Below are positions 25,777-34,222 of a stretch of 64,000 nucleotides of DNA, one piece after another; the first letter of the stretch is position 1, and each line of letters opens with the position of its first letter. The position numbers were made by a program, and so were the translations under genes. Source of the DNA: Streptomyces reniochalinae (GTDB lineage Bacteria > Actinomycetota > Actinomycetes > Streptomycetales > Streptomycetaceae). A model generated the notes under the pieces. That model had not been told where the DNA came from. It made no database searches and was given only the letters and a program-made list of their open reading frames with translations. The DNA is taken from positions 496,001-560,000 of the forward strand of contig NZ_QOIM01000042.1 in assembly GCF_003323735.1 (NCBI RefSeq), given 5' to 3'.

Positions 25777-26516
25777 ACGCCGCGCCCGCCGATCAGATCC
25801 GCCTGCTCGACGTCCAGGCACTCGACATCCGCCTGTCGCAGCTCGCGCACAAGCGCAAGACCCTGCCCGAGCACGAGGAGATCCAGCGGCTGGAGGCCGA
25901 CCACGCCCAGCTGCGCGACCTGCTCGTGGCCGCGCAGACCGAGGAGAGCGACACGGCGCGCGAGCAGACCAAGGCCGAGCAGGACGTCGACCAGGTCCGC
26001 CAGCGCGCCGGCCGCGACCAGCAGCGCCTCGACTCCGGCGCCGTCACCAACCCCAAGGACCTGGAGAACCTCCAAAGCGAGATCGCCTCGCTGGCCAAGC
26101 GCCAGAGCGACCTGGAGGACGTCGTGCTGGAGGTGATGGAGCGCCGCGAGTCGGCCGCCGGGCGCGCGGCCGAACTCGGCGAGCGCGTCGAGTCCGTCGG
26201 GGACAGGGTCCAGGAGTCCACCGCCCGCAGGGACGCGGCGCTCGCCGAGATCGACGCGGAGGTGGAGAGCGTGCGCAAGGAGCGTGAGACCATCGCCGCC
26301 GCCGTCCCCGACGACCTCATCAAGCTCTACGACAAGATCCGCGAGCGCGAGGGCGGCGTCGGTGCCGCCAAGCTCTTCCAGCGCCGCTGCGAGGGCTGCC
26401 GCCTGGAGCTGAACATCACCGAGCTCAACGAGGTGCGCGAGGCGCCCGCCGACACCGTGGTCCGCTGCGAGAACTGCCGCCGCATCCTCGTGCGGACGCC
26501 GGAGTCCGGCCTGTGA
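25773..26516 (+). CDS. C4-type zinc-ribbon coiled-coil protein (apparent CTG start)
   Basis: The 247-aa protein consists of a long heptad-rich coiled coil (about 25-190) and a C-terminal zinc ribbon with CEGC and CENC pairs (near 210 and 235). It resembles FlgA-like/CT398 proteins of the zf-RING_7 family, of unknown role and often linked to Nif3. Conserved sequence (NAAPADQIRLLDVQALDIRL) begins immediately after CTG 25773, which overlaps the Nif3 stop as CTGA. No ATG, GTG or TTG in frame lies near. The stop overlaps the next GTG. Confidence 0.82.
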   Translation: MNAAPADQIRLLDVQALDIRLSQLAHKRKTLPEHEEIQRLEADHAQLRDLLVAAQTEESDTAREQTKAEQDVDQVRQRAGRDQQRLDSGAVTNPKDLENLQSEIASLAKRQSDLEDVVLEVMERRESAAGRAAELGERVESVGDRVQESTARRDAALAEIDAEVESVRKERETIAAAVPDDLIKLYDKIREREGGVGAAKLFQRRCEGCRLELNITELNEVREAPADTVVRCENCRRILVRTPESGL

Positions 26517-27772
26517 ACTCGGGGCACCCCCGGCCGGAGACCGGCGGTGCCCCGGCCCGCCGGACGTTCGTCGTCGAGGCCGACGGCGGCTCCCGGGGCA
26601 ACCCGGGTCCGGCGGGTTACGGCGCCGTCGTACGGGACGCCGCCTCGGGAGAAACCCTGCGCGAGACCGCCGAGTTCCTCGGCCGTGCCACCAACAACGT
26701 CGCCGAGTACCGCGGTCTGCTGGCCGGGCTGCGTGCCGCCCACGAGCTCGACGCCCACGCCGCCGTCCTGGTGCGGATGGACTCCAAGCTCGTCGTCGAG
26801 CAGATGTCGGGGCGCTGGAAGATCAAGCACCCGGACATGCGGCCGCTCGCGCTGGAGGCCGGCGCCGTCTTCCCGCCGGAGGCCGTGACCTACGAGTGGA
26901 TCCCCCGCGAGGAGAACAAGCACGCCGACCGGCTCGCCAACGAGGCGATGGACGCGGGCAGGCGCGGCGTCAGCTGGCAGCCCGGCGCCTCCACCGCCGA
27001 ACTCGACACGGCGGCCACCGCAACACCGGTCGCCGCCGGTACGGGCTCCACCGACGCAGGGCCGGCCGACGCGGACTCCGCACACGCGGACTCCGCCGAC
27101 CCGGGGCCCACAGCGCCCGCCGTCCGCGTCGGCTGGGGCCCGGACATGGGGACGCCCACCACGTTCGTGCTGCTGCGCCACGGCGAGACGGTGCTCACCC
27201 CAGAGAAACGGTTCTCCGGCAGCGGCGGCAGCGATCCCGAACTCTCCGCGGTCGGACGGCGGCAGGCCGCCGCCGTCGCCGAAGCGCTGGCCGCGCGGGG
27301 CACCATCGAGGCCGTCGTCGCCTCCCCCCTGCGCCGCTGCCAGGAGACGGCCGCGGCGGTCGCCGGGCGCCTCGGGCTGAGCGTCCGCACGGAGGACGGG
27401 CTGCGCGAGACGGACTTCGGCGCCTGGGAGGGGCTGACCTTCGCCCAGGTCCGCGAACGCCACCCCGAGGACCTGGACGCCTGGCTGGGCTCGGCCCACG
27501 TGCCGCCCACGGGAGGAGGCGAGTCGTTCGACGCCGTGGCCCGGCGGGTGGCGCGCTCCCGCGACCAGCTCCTGGCCCGCTACGCGGGCCGCACCGTGCT
27601 CGTCGTCAGCCACGTCACCCCGGTCAAGACCCTGGTCAGGCTGGCGCTCGGCGCGCCCGTCGAGTCTCTCTTCCGCATGGAACTCGCCGCCGCCTCCCTG
27701 ACGGCCGTCGCCTACTACGCCGACGGCAACGCCTCGCTGCGCCTCCTCAACGACACGGCCCACCTGCGGTAA
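26513..27772 (+). CDS. Bifunctional RNase H / acid phosphatase
   Basis: This 419-aa protein fuses an RNase HI domain (about 15-150: FVVEADGGSRGNPGPAGYGA, AEYRGLLAGL, VRMDSKLVV, KHADRLANEAMD supply the Asp/Glu metal ligands) and a histidine-phosphatase domain (about 225-419: LLRHGETVLTPEKRFSG with the catalytic RHG). An acidic Ala/Asp/Ser linker joins them. Streptomyces coelicolor SCO2299 is a characterised example with both activities. It would remove RNA from RNA-DNA hybrids; the phosphatase substrate is unclear, with CobC-like alpha-ribazole phosphate as one option. The start overlaps the zinc-ribbon stop (GTGA). Confidence 0.93.
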   Translation: MNSGHPRPETGGAPARRTFVVEADGGSRGNPGPAGYGAVVRDAASGETLRETAEFLGRATNNVAEYRGLLAGLRAAHELDAHAAVLVRMDSKLVVEQMSGRWKIKHPDMRPLALEAGAVFPPEAVTYEWIPREENKHADRLANEAMDAGRRGVSWQPGASTAELDTAATATPVAAGTGSTDAGPADADSAHADSADPGPTAPAVRVGWGPDMGTPTTFVLLRHGETVLTPEKRFSGSGGSDPELSAVGRRQAAAVAEALAARGTIEAVVASPLRRCQETAAAVAGRLGLSVRTEDGLRETDFGAWEGLTFAQVRERHPEDLDAWLGSAHVPPTGGGESFDAVARRVARSRDQLLARYAGRTVLVVSHVTPVKTLVRLALGAPVESLFRMELAAASLTAVAYYADGNASLRLLNDTAHLR

Positions 27773-27805
27773 CTCCCGCCGGAGTGCCGGGTGGAGGGCG
27801 GAGGG

Positions 27806-28438
27806 TCAGCGGCCCGCCGTCGCGGCCTGCGCCGCCAGGGCCTCGACGCGGTCCCAGTCCTTGGCGGCGAGCGCGTCCCCCGGGAGCATCCAGGTGCCGC
27901 CCACACAGGCGACGTTGGGCAGGGCGAGGTACGAGCCGGCGTTGGCGGCCGAGACGCCACCCGTGGGGCAGAAGCGGGCCTGGGGGAGGGGCGAGGCCAG
28001 CGACTTGAGGTAGGCGGTGCCGCCCGCCGCCTCGGCGGGGAAGAACTTCATCTCCCGCACGCCGCGTTCCAGGAGGGCGACGACCTCGGAGGTCGTCGAG
28101 ACGCCCGGCAGGAACGGCACGTGGGAGGCGCGCATGGCCTCCAGCAGCGTGTCCGTCCACCCGGGGCTGACCAGGAAGCGGGCGCCCGCCTCCACCGCCT
28201 CCCGCACGTGGTCGGGGCCGAGTACGGTCCCCGCGCCGACGACGGCTTCGGGAACGGCCTCGGCGATCGCCCGGATCGCCTCGGGCGCCGCCGGGGTACG
28301 CAGCGTCACCTCGATCGCGGGCAGCCCGCCTGCCACGAGCGCCCGGGCGAGGGGCACGGCGTCCTCGACGTCGTCCAGCACGACGACGGGGATGACGGGG
28401 GCGAGATCGAGGACGGAGGGCGCGGCGGGGCTGCTCAT
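27806..28438 (-). CDS. eda: KDPG/KHG aldolase
   Basis: The 210-aa TIM-barrel aldolase has the catalytic Glu in IEVTLRTPAA and the Schiff-base Lys in REMKFFPAEAAGG. VVGAGTVLGPDHV and FCPTGGVSAANA are typical phosphate-binding loops. It cleaves 2-keto-3-deoxy-6-phosphogluconate to pyruvate and glyceraldehyde-3-phosphate, or 4-hydroxy-2-oxoglutarate to pyruvate and glyoxylate. ATG 28438 is preceded by GAGGAGG. No 6-phosphogluconate dehydratase gene is nearby, so the second activity or a sugar-acid pathway elsewhere may apply. Confidence 0.92.
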   Translation of the reverse strand: MSSPAAPSVLDLAPVIPVVVLDDVEDAVPLARALVAGGLPAIEVTLRTPAAPEAIRAIAEAVPEAVVGAGTVLGPDHVREAVEAGARFLVSPGWTDTLLEAMRASHVPFLPGVSTTSEVVALLERGVREMKFFPAEAAGGTAYLKSLASPLPQARFCPTGGVSAANAGSYLALPNVACVGGTWMLPGDALAAKDWDRVEALAAQAATAGR

Positions 28439-28508
28439 ACGCGTATGCTGCCCCTCCTCGCGCACGCCGCGCAACAGTCGTTGCGCTCCCTGCAACGCGG
28501 GCCGTCCG

Positions 28509-29309
28509 CTAGAGCTCCGTCACCACCACATCGAGCGCGCTCGTGGCCCCCGGCTTGGGCTCGCCCTGCGGGCCCTCCACCACAAAACCGAGGTCGCGTA
28601 GCGCGTCGGCCAGCTCCTGCGGGGTCCCCGGCTCTGCGCCCTCCTCCAGCAGCGCCCGCACCAGGCGGCCCTTCGTCGCCTTGTTGAAGTGGCTGACGAC
28701 CGACCGCTTCTCCACACCGTCCACGCGCTTCGACTGCAACACCCGCACCGTGGCCGTCCGCCCCGCCGTGTGGCCCTTGGGCTTCCACATCGCGGCGTAC
28801 GCCGAGGAGCGCAGATCGAGCACCAGGCCCTCGCCTGCGGCCTGCGGCAGCGCCGACTCCAGCGGCCCACGCCAGTAGCGGCCCAGCGGTCCCGTGCCGG
28901 GCAGCTTCACGCCGCCCGAGAGCCGGTAGGAGGGGATGCGGTCCCCGGTGCCGACGGCGCCCCACAGCGCGGAGAAGACCAGCAGCGACCGCGCCGCGCG
29001 GCGCGCGGCCGCGGCGCTGAGCCCGCCCAGGTCCAGCGCGTCGTAGAGCACCCCGGTGTACAGCTCGCCCGCCGGCCTGGTAGGGGCCGTGAGCAGCCCC
29101 ACGTTCTTGGCGACCTCGCCGCGCAGCCCCTCGCTGAGCCCGAGCACCTCGCGGGCCTTCTCCTCGTCCGCCCGGCAGAGCGCGACCAGCTCCTCCAGTA
29201 CCGTCTCGCGGGCCGACGTCAGCTCGGGGAGGGAGAGCGAGGCCAACTCCAGCGGGCCCTCCCGCCCGCCTTCGGCCTTCCCTTCTGACGGCGGCAACAG
29301 CACGAGCAC
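28509..29309 (-). CDS. yaaA: YaaA-family peroxide stress protein
   Basis: This 266-aa protein has the family start LLPPSEGKAEGG (residues 4-15) and the later SYRLSGGVKLPG and KATKGRLVRALL segments. E. coli YaaA lowers free intracellular iron and Fenton damage during H2O2 stress, and the fold binds DNA. Two GTG codons (29309, 29303) lie within three codons of each other and either could start translation. It lies 70 bp upstream of eda on the same strand, possibly one transcript. Confidence 0.9.
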   Translation of the reverse strand: MLVLLPPSEGKAEGGREGPLELASLSLPELTSARETVLEELVALCRADEEKAREVLGLSEGLRGEVAKNVGLLTAPTRPAGELYTGVLYDALDLGGLSAAAARRAARSLLVFSALWGAVGTGDRIPSYRLSGGVKLPGTGPLGRYWRGPLESALPQAAGEGLVLDLRSSAYAAMWKPKGHTAGRTATVRVLQSKRVDGVEKRSVVSHFNKATKGRLVRALLEEGAEPGTPQELADALRDLGFVVEGPQGEPKPGATSALDVVVTEL

Positions 29310-29397
29310 GGCACTTCTCCTTGTCCGGGACGCTCCCGGACGACGGGCCGGAAGCGGGGTGGCGGTGTGACCGCCAGCGTACGGAACCGTCCGCCGC

Positions 29398-29540
29398 CGG
29401 ACGCGCGAGGCTCACGGCGCCTGCGGTCAGGGAGAGGTCGATGCACAGGCTGCCGCGGTCAGGGAGACGCGCCGAGGCGCAGGCTGCGGTCAGGAGACGC
29501 GCGAGGCGCGGGCTCTTGCGGGTCAGGAGACGCGGCGCTT
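29398..29540. repeat. Degenerate ~30-bp tandem repeats
   Basis: Four imperfect copies of a unit built on CTGCGGTCAGGGAGACGCGC lie between yaaA and the flavoprotein gene; the best copies are at 29446-29477 and 29478-29507. No coding sense was seen. They may be slippage products or protein-binding arrays. Confidence 0.6.
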
Positions 29541-31144
29541 CACAGTGCCTGCGGTAAGGAGAAGAGCCGGTCGGGGTCGTGCACCGCCTTGATCTTGGTC
29601 AGCCGCTCGGCGTTGCTGCCGTAGTAGGCGTGCCGCCAGTCGCGCAGCGCCGGGTCCGGGTCGTTCTGGTAGGCGAAGCCGCTGGCCCACGGCCGCATCG
29701 CCGCGTGCGTGGCGTCCAGCCAGCCGCGGAGGCCCGCCACCGCCTCGGCTCCCGCGGTCTCCTGCCAGCAGGCCGCGTACTGCGCCAGGAACCGCGCGTC
29801 GCGGTGCACGAAGGCGGTGGCGTCAGGGCGCGGCCGCTCCACCGCGCCGCCCAGCGCGTGCAGCGTGACGCTGCCCGCCCCGTCGCCGCGCAGCCGGGCC
29901 AGCCGCTCGACGCGTTCGACGAGCGCGCGTATGCCCTCGGGCGGCAGGGGACGGGTGCAGAAGTCCGAGCGCACCGCGTACGACTGGCGGGGCACCCTGC
30001 CGCGCTTCGTACGGCCGGGCAGCGTGCCGCGCTGGTGGGCCTGGGCCAGGGTCCACCCCGAGACACCGCCCAGCACCTTGACGGCGTCCAGGAACGAGTG
30101 CCGCCGCAGCGAGAGATCCGCCGGCACCCCCTGCGCCCGCGGACCCCGGCGCGGGCCCCGGGCGCGGCCCACCAGCCGGTCGAGGTGGTTCTCCACCTCG
30201 CGGCGGGCCCCGAGCGACAGGCCCGAGACCCGTACGCTGCCGGGGCGGCCGCCGGCCGGAGCCGACAGTTGCAGGTTCGCCCAGATCTCCTCCGGTGCCA
30301 CGGGCGCCCACCGCTGCCACTCACGCACCACGTCGGCCGCGTGCTCCCACGGCCACGTCAGGAAGAACGTGAGGCAGGCGGGCGCCACATGGGTGCGGAA
30401 GTCCAGGGAGGTGACGACGCCGAAGTTGCCGTTCCCCGCGCCGCGCAGCGCCCAGAACAGGTCGGCGTCGCCGTCCTCGGCCACCCGGCGCTCCCGCCCG
30501 TCGGCCGTGACGAGCGTCGCCCCGGTGAGGCTGTCGCACGTCAGCCCGTAGGCGCGGGCCACGACCCCGATCCCGCCGCCCAGCGCCAGCCCCGAGATCC
30601 CCACCGTCGGCGCCGCGGCGGCCGGTATGGTCCGCTTGTGCGAGGCCAACTCGGCGTGCACGTCCAGGAGTTTCGCCCCGGCCCCGACCGTGGCGCTGCG
30701 CCCCGACGCGCTGACCGCCGCCATCTTCTGCACGTCGACGACGAGCCTGCCCGAGCCCGAGGACCAGCCCGCGGACGAGTGCCCACCGCTGCGGACGGCC
30801 ACCGGTATCCCGAACCGGCGGGCGAACGCCAGGCACTCGGCGACGTCGCCGGGGCCCGCGCAGTAGGCGACGGCGGCCGGACGGACCGCGTCGAAGCGCG
30901 GGTTGACCAGCTTGCGTGCGGCGGTGAAGTCCCGGTCCCCGGGCCGCAGCAGCGTTCCGTCCATTCCCGCGCCGAGCGCCGCCCAGCTCGCCCCGCCGAG
31001 CCACTCCCGGCCGCCGGCCTCGCGCGCGCCGCGCCCGCGCGCCCGGTGCCCACGTGCCACACCCGCATCCCCGGTGCCCCCCGGTGGCCGCCCCGCCTCA
31101 CCACTCGTGCCGGCCACGGGAACGGGCGGGTGCGGGGGAGTCAT
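29540..31144 (-). CDS. FAD-dependent oxidoreductase, berberine-bridge-enzyme type
   Basis: This 534-aa protein has a PCMH FAD-binding domain (about 70-245: VRSGGHSSAGWSSGSGRLVV includes the flavin-linking His region, then LALGGGIGVVARAYGLTCDS) and a C-terminal BBE segment (YQNDPDPALRDWRHAYYGSN). Such enzymes oxidise sugars, alkaloids or polyketides, often with covalently held FAD. The first 60 residues are Gly/Pro/Arg-rich without a clear export signal. The adjacent GTG at 31147 is an equally possible start. It is divergent from the DinB gene. Confidence 0.88.
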   Translation of the reverse strand: MTPPHPPVPVAGTSGEAGRPPGGTGDAGVARGHRARGRGAREAGGREWLGGASWAALGAGMDGTLLRPGDRDFTAARKLVNPRFDAVRPAAVAYCAGPGDVAECLAFARRFGIPVAVRSGGHSSAGWSSGSGRLVVDVQKMAAVSASGRSATVGAGAKLLDVHAELASHKRTIPAAAAPTVGISGLALGGGIGVVARAYGLTCDSLTGATLVTADGRERRVAEDGDADLFWALRGAGNGNFGVVTSLDFRTHVAPACLTFFLTWPWEHAADVVREWQRWAPVAPEEIWANLQLSAPAGGRPGSVRVSGLSLGARREVENHLDRLVGRARGPRRGPRAQGVPADLSLRRHSFLDAVKVLGGVSGWTLAQAHQRGTLPGRTKRGRVPRQSYAVRSDFCTRPLPPEGIRALVERVERLARLRGDGAGSVTLHALGGAVERPRPDATAFVHRDARFLAQYAACWQETAGAEAVAGLRGWLDATHAAMRPWASGFAYQNDPDPALRDWRHAYYGSNAERLTKIKAVHDPDRLFSLPQAL

Positions 31145-31204
31145 CACCGTAGCCAACCAGCAGGCGGGGGCGCCCGCCAGCCAATTGTGGTTACAGTCGG
31201 GCGC

Positions 31205-31723
31205 ATGACTGATGTGACCGGGTTTTCCGCGCGTGGAGATGTAGGGCCGCCCCAGGTGGAGGGCGGCGAGAGGGAGACGCTGACGGCGTTCCTCGGATAT
31301 ATGCGGGAGGCGGTGATCGCGAAGGCCGCCGGGCTCACCGACGAGGTCGGCCTCGCGCCGGGCGTGCCGTCCGGCACCAGCCTGCTCGGCCTCGTCAAGC
31401 ACCTGACCCGGGTCGAGTACAACTGGTTCGTGTGGGGCTACGCGGGCGACGGCGGTGAGCAGCCGCTGGACGACGACGCGCCGCCGGAGGCCGGGGAGAC
31501 CGGCGAGGCGCTGATCGCCGCCTACCAGGACGCGATCCGCGCCTCGGACGAGATCATCGCCTCCTGCGACGACCTCGGCCGCCGCGGCGCGCGCTCGCTG
31601 CGCCCGGGGGTGGCAGGCCCGACGATGCGCTGGCTCCTCATCCACATGATCGAGGAGACCGGCCGCCACGCGGGCCACGCCGACATCCTCCGCGAGCAGA
31701 CCGACGGGGCGACGGGGCGCTAG
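31205..31723 (+). CDS. DinB-family protein (DUF664)
   Basis: The 172-aa product has the four-helix DinB fold. The metal-site histidines appear in GLVKHLTRVEYNWFVWG (near 65), LLIHMIEETGRHAGHADILR (near 145-160). Family members are metal-dependent thiol transferases (mycothiol- or bacillithiol-linked) or have unknown function. ATG 31205 starts 61 bp from the divergent flavoprotein gene. It ends right where a MITE-like element begins. Confidence 0.85.
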   Translation: MTDVTGFSARGDVGPPQVEGGERETLTAFLGYMREAVIAKAAGLTDEVGLAPGVPSGTSLLGLVKHLTRVEYNWFVWGYAGDGGEQPLDDDAPPEAGETGEALIAAYQDAIRASDEIIASCDDLGRRGARSLRPGVAGPTMRWLLIHMIEETGRHAGHADILREQTDGATGR

Positions 31724-31935
31724 GGAGTGTCTTCCCAGTAGCGGCGTCCGCCCGGAGGGCGGGCCTGGCGGTGTCTGGTGCGTGCGCTCGCAAGGCGGAG
31801 GAGGGAGTCCCTGCGTGGGGGCACCTCCCGGGGCGAGCGAAGCCGAGCCCTGGGGGAAGCGGCGACCGACGACAACGCCGCGAGCGTGCGTGCCAGACAC
31901 CGCCAGGCAGGCGGGACTTTGAAGACACGACCTAG
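31722..31935. mobile_element. MITE-like inverted-repeat element
   Basis: The element has terminal inverted repeats (TAGGGAGTGTCTTC at the left; CTAGGTCGTGTCTTC read from the right, 12 of 14 matching). A second inner pair of about 29 bp begins GCCTGGCGGTGTCTGG (31763-31791 versus 31879-31907, 25 of 29 pairing). There is no transposase frame inside. Its left end overlaps the DinB stop codon. Similar GTGTCTTC-ended repeats are scattered in Streptomyces genomes from memory, presumably moved by an IS transposase in trans. Confidence 0.7.
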
Positions 31936-32049
31936 GCGCTGTGCGGGCTCGCTCCGGCGGGGGCGCCACTGTTCGCAGCGTGCGGGCCGCGGGTGGGGCG
32001 TGGCCAATCGCGCCGCTCCCCGCGCCCCCTTCGGGGCGCGGGGCCCGCC

Positions 32050-33456
32050 TTACGCTACGGGCGCGCCCTCCTCCGACGGGAGCGTGTCCATGAACGAGCT
32101 GACGGAGAAGACCGCACGGCCCGCGCCCGCGGGACCGTATCCGGGCGGCGAGGACAGCCCGTGCCGCTGCATCGCGCTGCGGTAGGCGTCCAGCAGCCTG
32201 ATGTGGTACTCCAGCGGCGCACCCATCGGGTTCGTCTTGCCCAGCGGCGTGGTCGGCTCCGGGCACCAGGTCGTGAAGCGCGGGGTGATCCCGTTGGACA
32301 TGAAGAAGTCCAGGCCCTCGGTCGTGGAGGCGATCGCCTCGTCCACCGAGCCGAAGCCGTACGGAGCCGCCATCTCGACCCCCGCGACGAAGTTCGGGAT
32401 CACGTTGCGCGGGCCGAAGACGTCCGCGGAGTCGAGGATGCGGCGGTGCCACTCCTCGCGGCCGACGTAGCGCTCCTTGCCGGGGCAGTACAGCTCGAAC
32501 AGCCGCTTGTCCCACACCTCGAAGTTGGGGTGGTAGATGCTGATGCCGTAGTCGTGGAAGCGCTGCACGTCCTCCTTGGGCAGCGCCTGGGCCACCACCT
32601 TGCCCGTCCAGCGTCCCGGGAAGCGCTCCTCGATGGCCTTGGCGTACCGGCCGTAGAAGTCGGCCTCGTCCATGCCCTGCACCTTGGAGGTGATCGAGCC
32701 GCCGGTGAGCGTGTAGGCCCGCGACGCGCCGAGGGAGTCGTGGTCGGAGATGATCTGGAGCGCCTCCAGTACCTCCTCTACCGGCTTGACGCCCGTGTAG
32801 GGGCGCCCGGCCGCCTTGTGCTGCCGCCAGTTGTGGTTGATGTCGCAGTACTGGCACTCCTCCTTGGCGCCGAAGTACTGGCACACCCGGAAGACGGTCA
32901 GGTAGATCAGGTAGCCCCACTGGATGGTCGGCGCGACCTCCATCACGGACTTCCCGTTCGCGAGCGCGTGCCGGTAGTAGTCCGGCATCGGCGGCAGCCC
33001 GACGTCCGCGATCCGCTTCCCGTCCAGGTACAGCCCGAGAGCACCGTCCTCGCCCGCCTGCACGCGGTACGGCGAGTCCGGGTTCACCCGTACGGAGACG
33101 ACGGTGCGGCGCAGGTCGTAGGGACCGCCCGTCAGCACGACCTCCTCCGGCGGGCGGCGCAGCGCGGCCTCACCCAGCTCGGGCAGGGTGCGGTGGTCGA
33201 AGGAGAAGATGAAGTACGACTTCGGCTTCACCTCGCCGGTGGCCTCGTCGGTGGTGTCGCTGAGCGCCGAGTCGTCGAAGGCCATCCCGCCGCGGAGCAG
33301 GTCCTCCTTGAGCACGGCCTCCCGCGGGATGTGCTCGAAGCGCTGCATCAGGTCCTCGATCAGGGCGGTCCTGTTGCCTGGCTCCTGCTCGTGCTGCGGT
33401 GGCCTGCCCGAGGGCAGGCGGGACGGCATCGGCAGGGGAGTGGGCGTTGGCGGCAT
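32050..33456 (-). CDS. Radical SAM protein with C-x8-C-x2-C cluster motif
   Basis: The 468-aa protein has cysteines 192, 201 and 204 in VCQYFGAKEECQYCDINHNW. That gives C-x8-C-x2-C instead of the canonical C-x3-C-x2-C, but the YCDIN context and downstream TLTGGSITSK and ISIYHPNFEVWD fit a radical SAM barrel. About 190 residues precede the cluster, so the enzyme has a sizeable N-terminal domain. ATG 33456 is chosen because GAGGAG lies about 11 nt upstream; a GTG six codons earlier is possible. The substrate is unknown. A 67-aa protein gene lies 112 bp upstream on the same strand. Confidence 0.8.
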   Translation of the reverse strand: MPPTPTPLPMPSRLPSGRPPQHEQEPGNRTALIEDLMQRFEHIPREAVLKEDLLRGGMAFDDSALSDTTDEATGEVKPKSYFIFSFDHRTLPELGEAALRRPPEEVVLTGGPYDLRRTVVSVRVNPDSPYRVQAGEDGALGLYLDGKRIADVGLPPMPDYYRHALANGKSVMEVAPTIQWGYLIYLTVFRVCQYFGAKEECQYCDINHNWRQHKAAGRPYTGVKPVEEVLEALQIISDHDSLGASRAYTLTGGSITSKVQGMDEADFYGRYAKAIEERFPGRWTGKVVAQALPKEDVQRFHDYGISIYHPNFEVWDKRLFELYCPGKERYVGREEWHRRILDSADVFGPRNVIPNFVAGVEMAAPYGFGSVDEAIASTTEGLDFFMSNGITPRFTTWCPEPTTPLGKTNPMGAPLEYHIRLLDAYRSAMQRHGLSSPPGYGPAGAGRAVFSVSSFMDTLPSEEGAPVA

Positions 33457-33568
33457 GTGCGATCGGCTCCTCACTTCGCGGCCCGGGGGCGTACCCGACG
33501 GTACTCCCGCGTCCGAATGAGCCGCACACCTGCCCTCTTGGTTCGGTTTCGGTCGCCCGCCGCCCCGC

Positions 33569-33772
33569 TCACTCCCACACGTCGGGGCCGCCGCCGCGCC
33601 ACTCGATCAGGTTCGGGTCGTCGAGCTGGATGTCGGCGGGGTCGAGCCCCGCGCGGCGCAGGAACTCGACCACGTCTTCGGGCCGGTGCGCGAACCCGAG
33701 GCTCTCCGCGTGGGCGGTCACCTTCCGCGCCCCGGTGGTGGACGGAGGGTGTACGACGATCGGTGGAGTCAT
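33569..33772 (-). CDS. Small conserved-looking protein (67 aa)
   Basis: The frame encodes 67 residues from MTPPIVVHPPSTTGARKVT to a C-terminus WRGGGPDVWE. A short beta-like start, a helix (EDVVEFLRRAGLD) and the Trp-rich end resemble a small conserved Streptomyces family I know only as hypothetical. It may share a promoter with the radical SAM gene downstream on the same strand. The peptide lacks Cys and a leader/core layout, so a RiPP precursor is unlikely. Confidence 0.65.
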   Translation of the reverse strand: MTPPIVVHPPSTTGARKVTAHAESLGFAHRPEDVVEFLRRAGLDPADIQLDDPNLIEWRGGGPDVWE

Positions 33773-33906
33773 ACCCCCCAGCGTGCAGCCCAGGCCAACG
33801 CCTCGCACCTCCTCTGGACTCCCCACGCCCTGGCTCCCGGGCCCGGGGACGTCGGCACGCCCCACCTCTGGGCCGGTATAGCGAGTGAAGTGCGCATACA
33901 TCCCGA

Positions 33907-34080
33907 ATGGCTCCGCCGCACCCCGGGCAGCCCCGCACGTGTCCGCATCCGCCCGGCCGGGTGGGCGGCGAGGGGCAGGGGCGGCCGCAGGACATGCGCG
34001 AGACCGTGCGCCCCGCCGACGGCACCGGGACCGGAAGCCTCCTGAGCCCCCAGAGCATGGGCCGCCTGTTCGGCATGTGA
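33907..34080 (+). CDS. Possible 57-aa small protein
   Basis: An ATG frame of 57 codons ends LLSPQSMGRLFGM. Nearly all its third positions are G or C, in line with coding DNA, and the Pro/Gly-rich first half differs from the more helical end. There is no convincing Shine-Dalgarno. No function is recognised. It sits in an otherwise empty 378-bp stretch (33773-34150) before the erm leader, in which I see nothing else. Confidence 0.3.
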   Translation: MAPPHPGQPRTCPHPPGRVGGEGQGRPQDMRETVRPADGTGTGSLLSPQSMGRLFGM

Positions 34081-34150
34081 GGACGCTCGGCCCGGCCCCG
34101 GCCGGGTAATGCGGTTGGCGCTGCCGAGCGCGCAGCCTAGAGTGCGCGCC

Positions 34151-34222
34151 ATGAGTGCCTGCGCCTTCGCGGCTTGCGCCTGCGCCGCGTGCGCCGCCAT
34201 GACGCGCCCGCGCCGCCCGTAG
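34151..34222 (+). CDS. erm leader peptide (23 aa)
   Basis: A short frame opens at ATG 34151 and ends with TAG 34220-34222. The peptide is an Ala/Cys-rich run (ACAFAACACAACAA) followed by MTRPRRP. It sits 100 bp upstream of an Erm methyltransferase, the place of the leader in inducible erm genes. The RPR triplet fits the +X+ (Arg/Lys-X-Arg/Lys) pattern known to stall ribosomes with bound macrolides. Its stop codon overlaps the first arm of a hairpin. Confidence 0.62.
   Translation: MSACAFAACACAACAAMTRPRRP

Noticed and set aside
29540..32920. A single 1126-aa reverse frame across the flavoprotein, DinB, MITE and part of the radical SAM region
   Set aside because: Only its C-terminal 534 residues match a family; the rest is antisense shadow in high-GC DNA.
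33569..33772. The 67-aa protein as a RiPP precursor for the nearby radical SAM enzyme
   Set aside because: It has no Cys-rich or repeated core and looks like a folded small protein; the genes are 112 bp apart.
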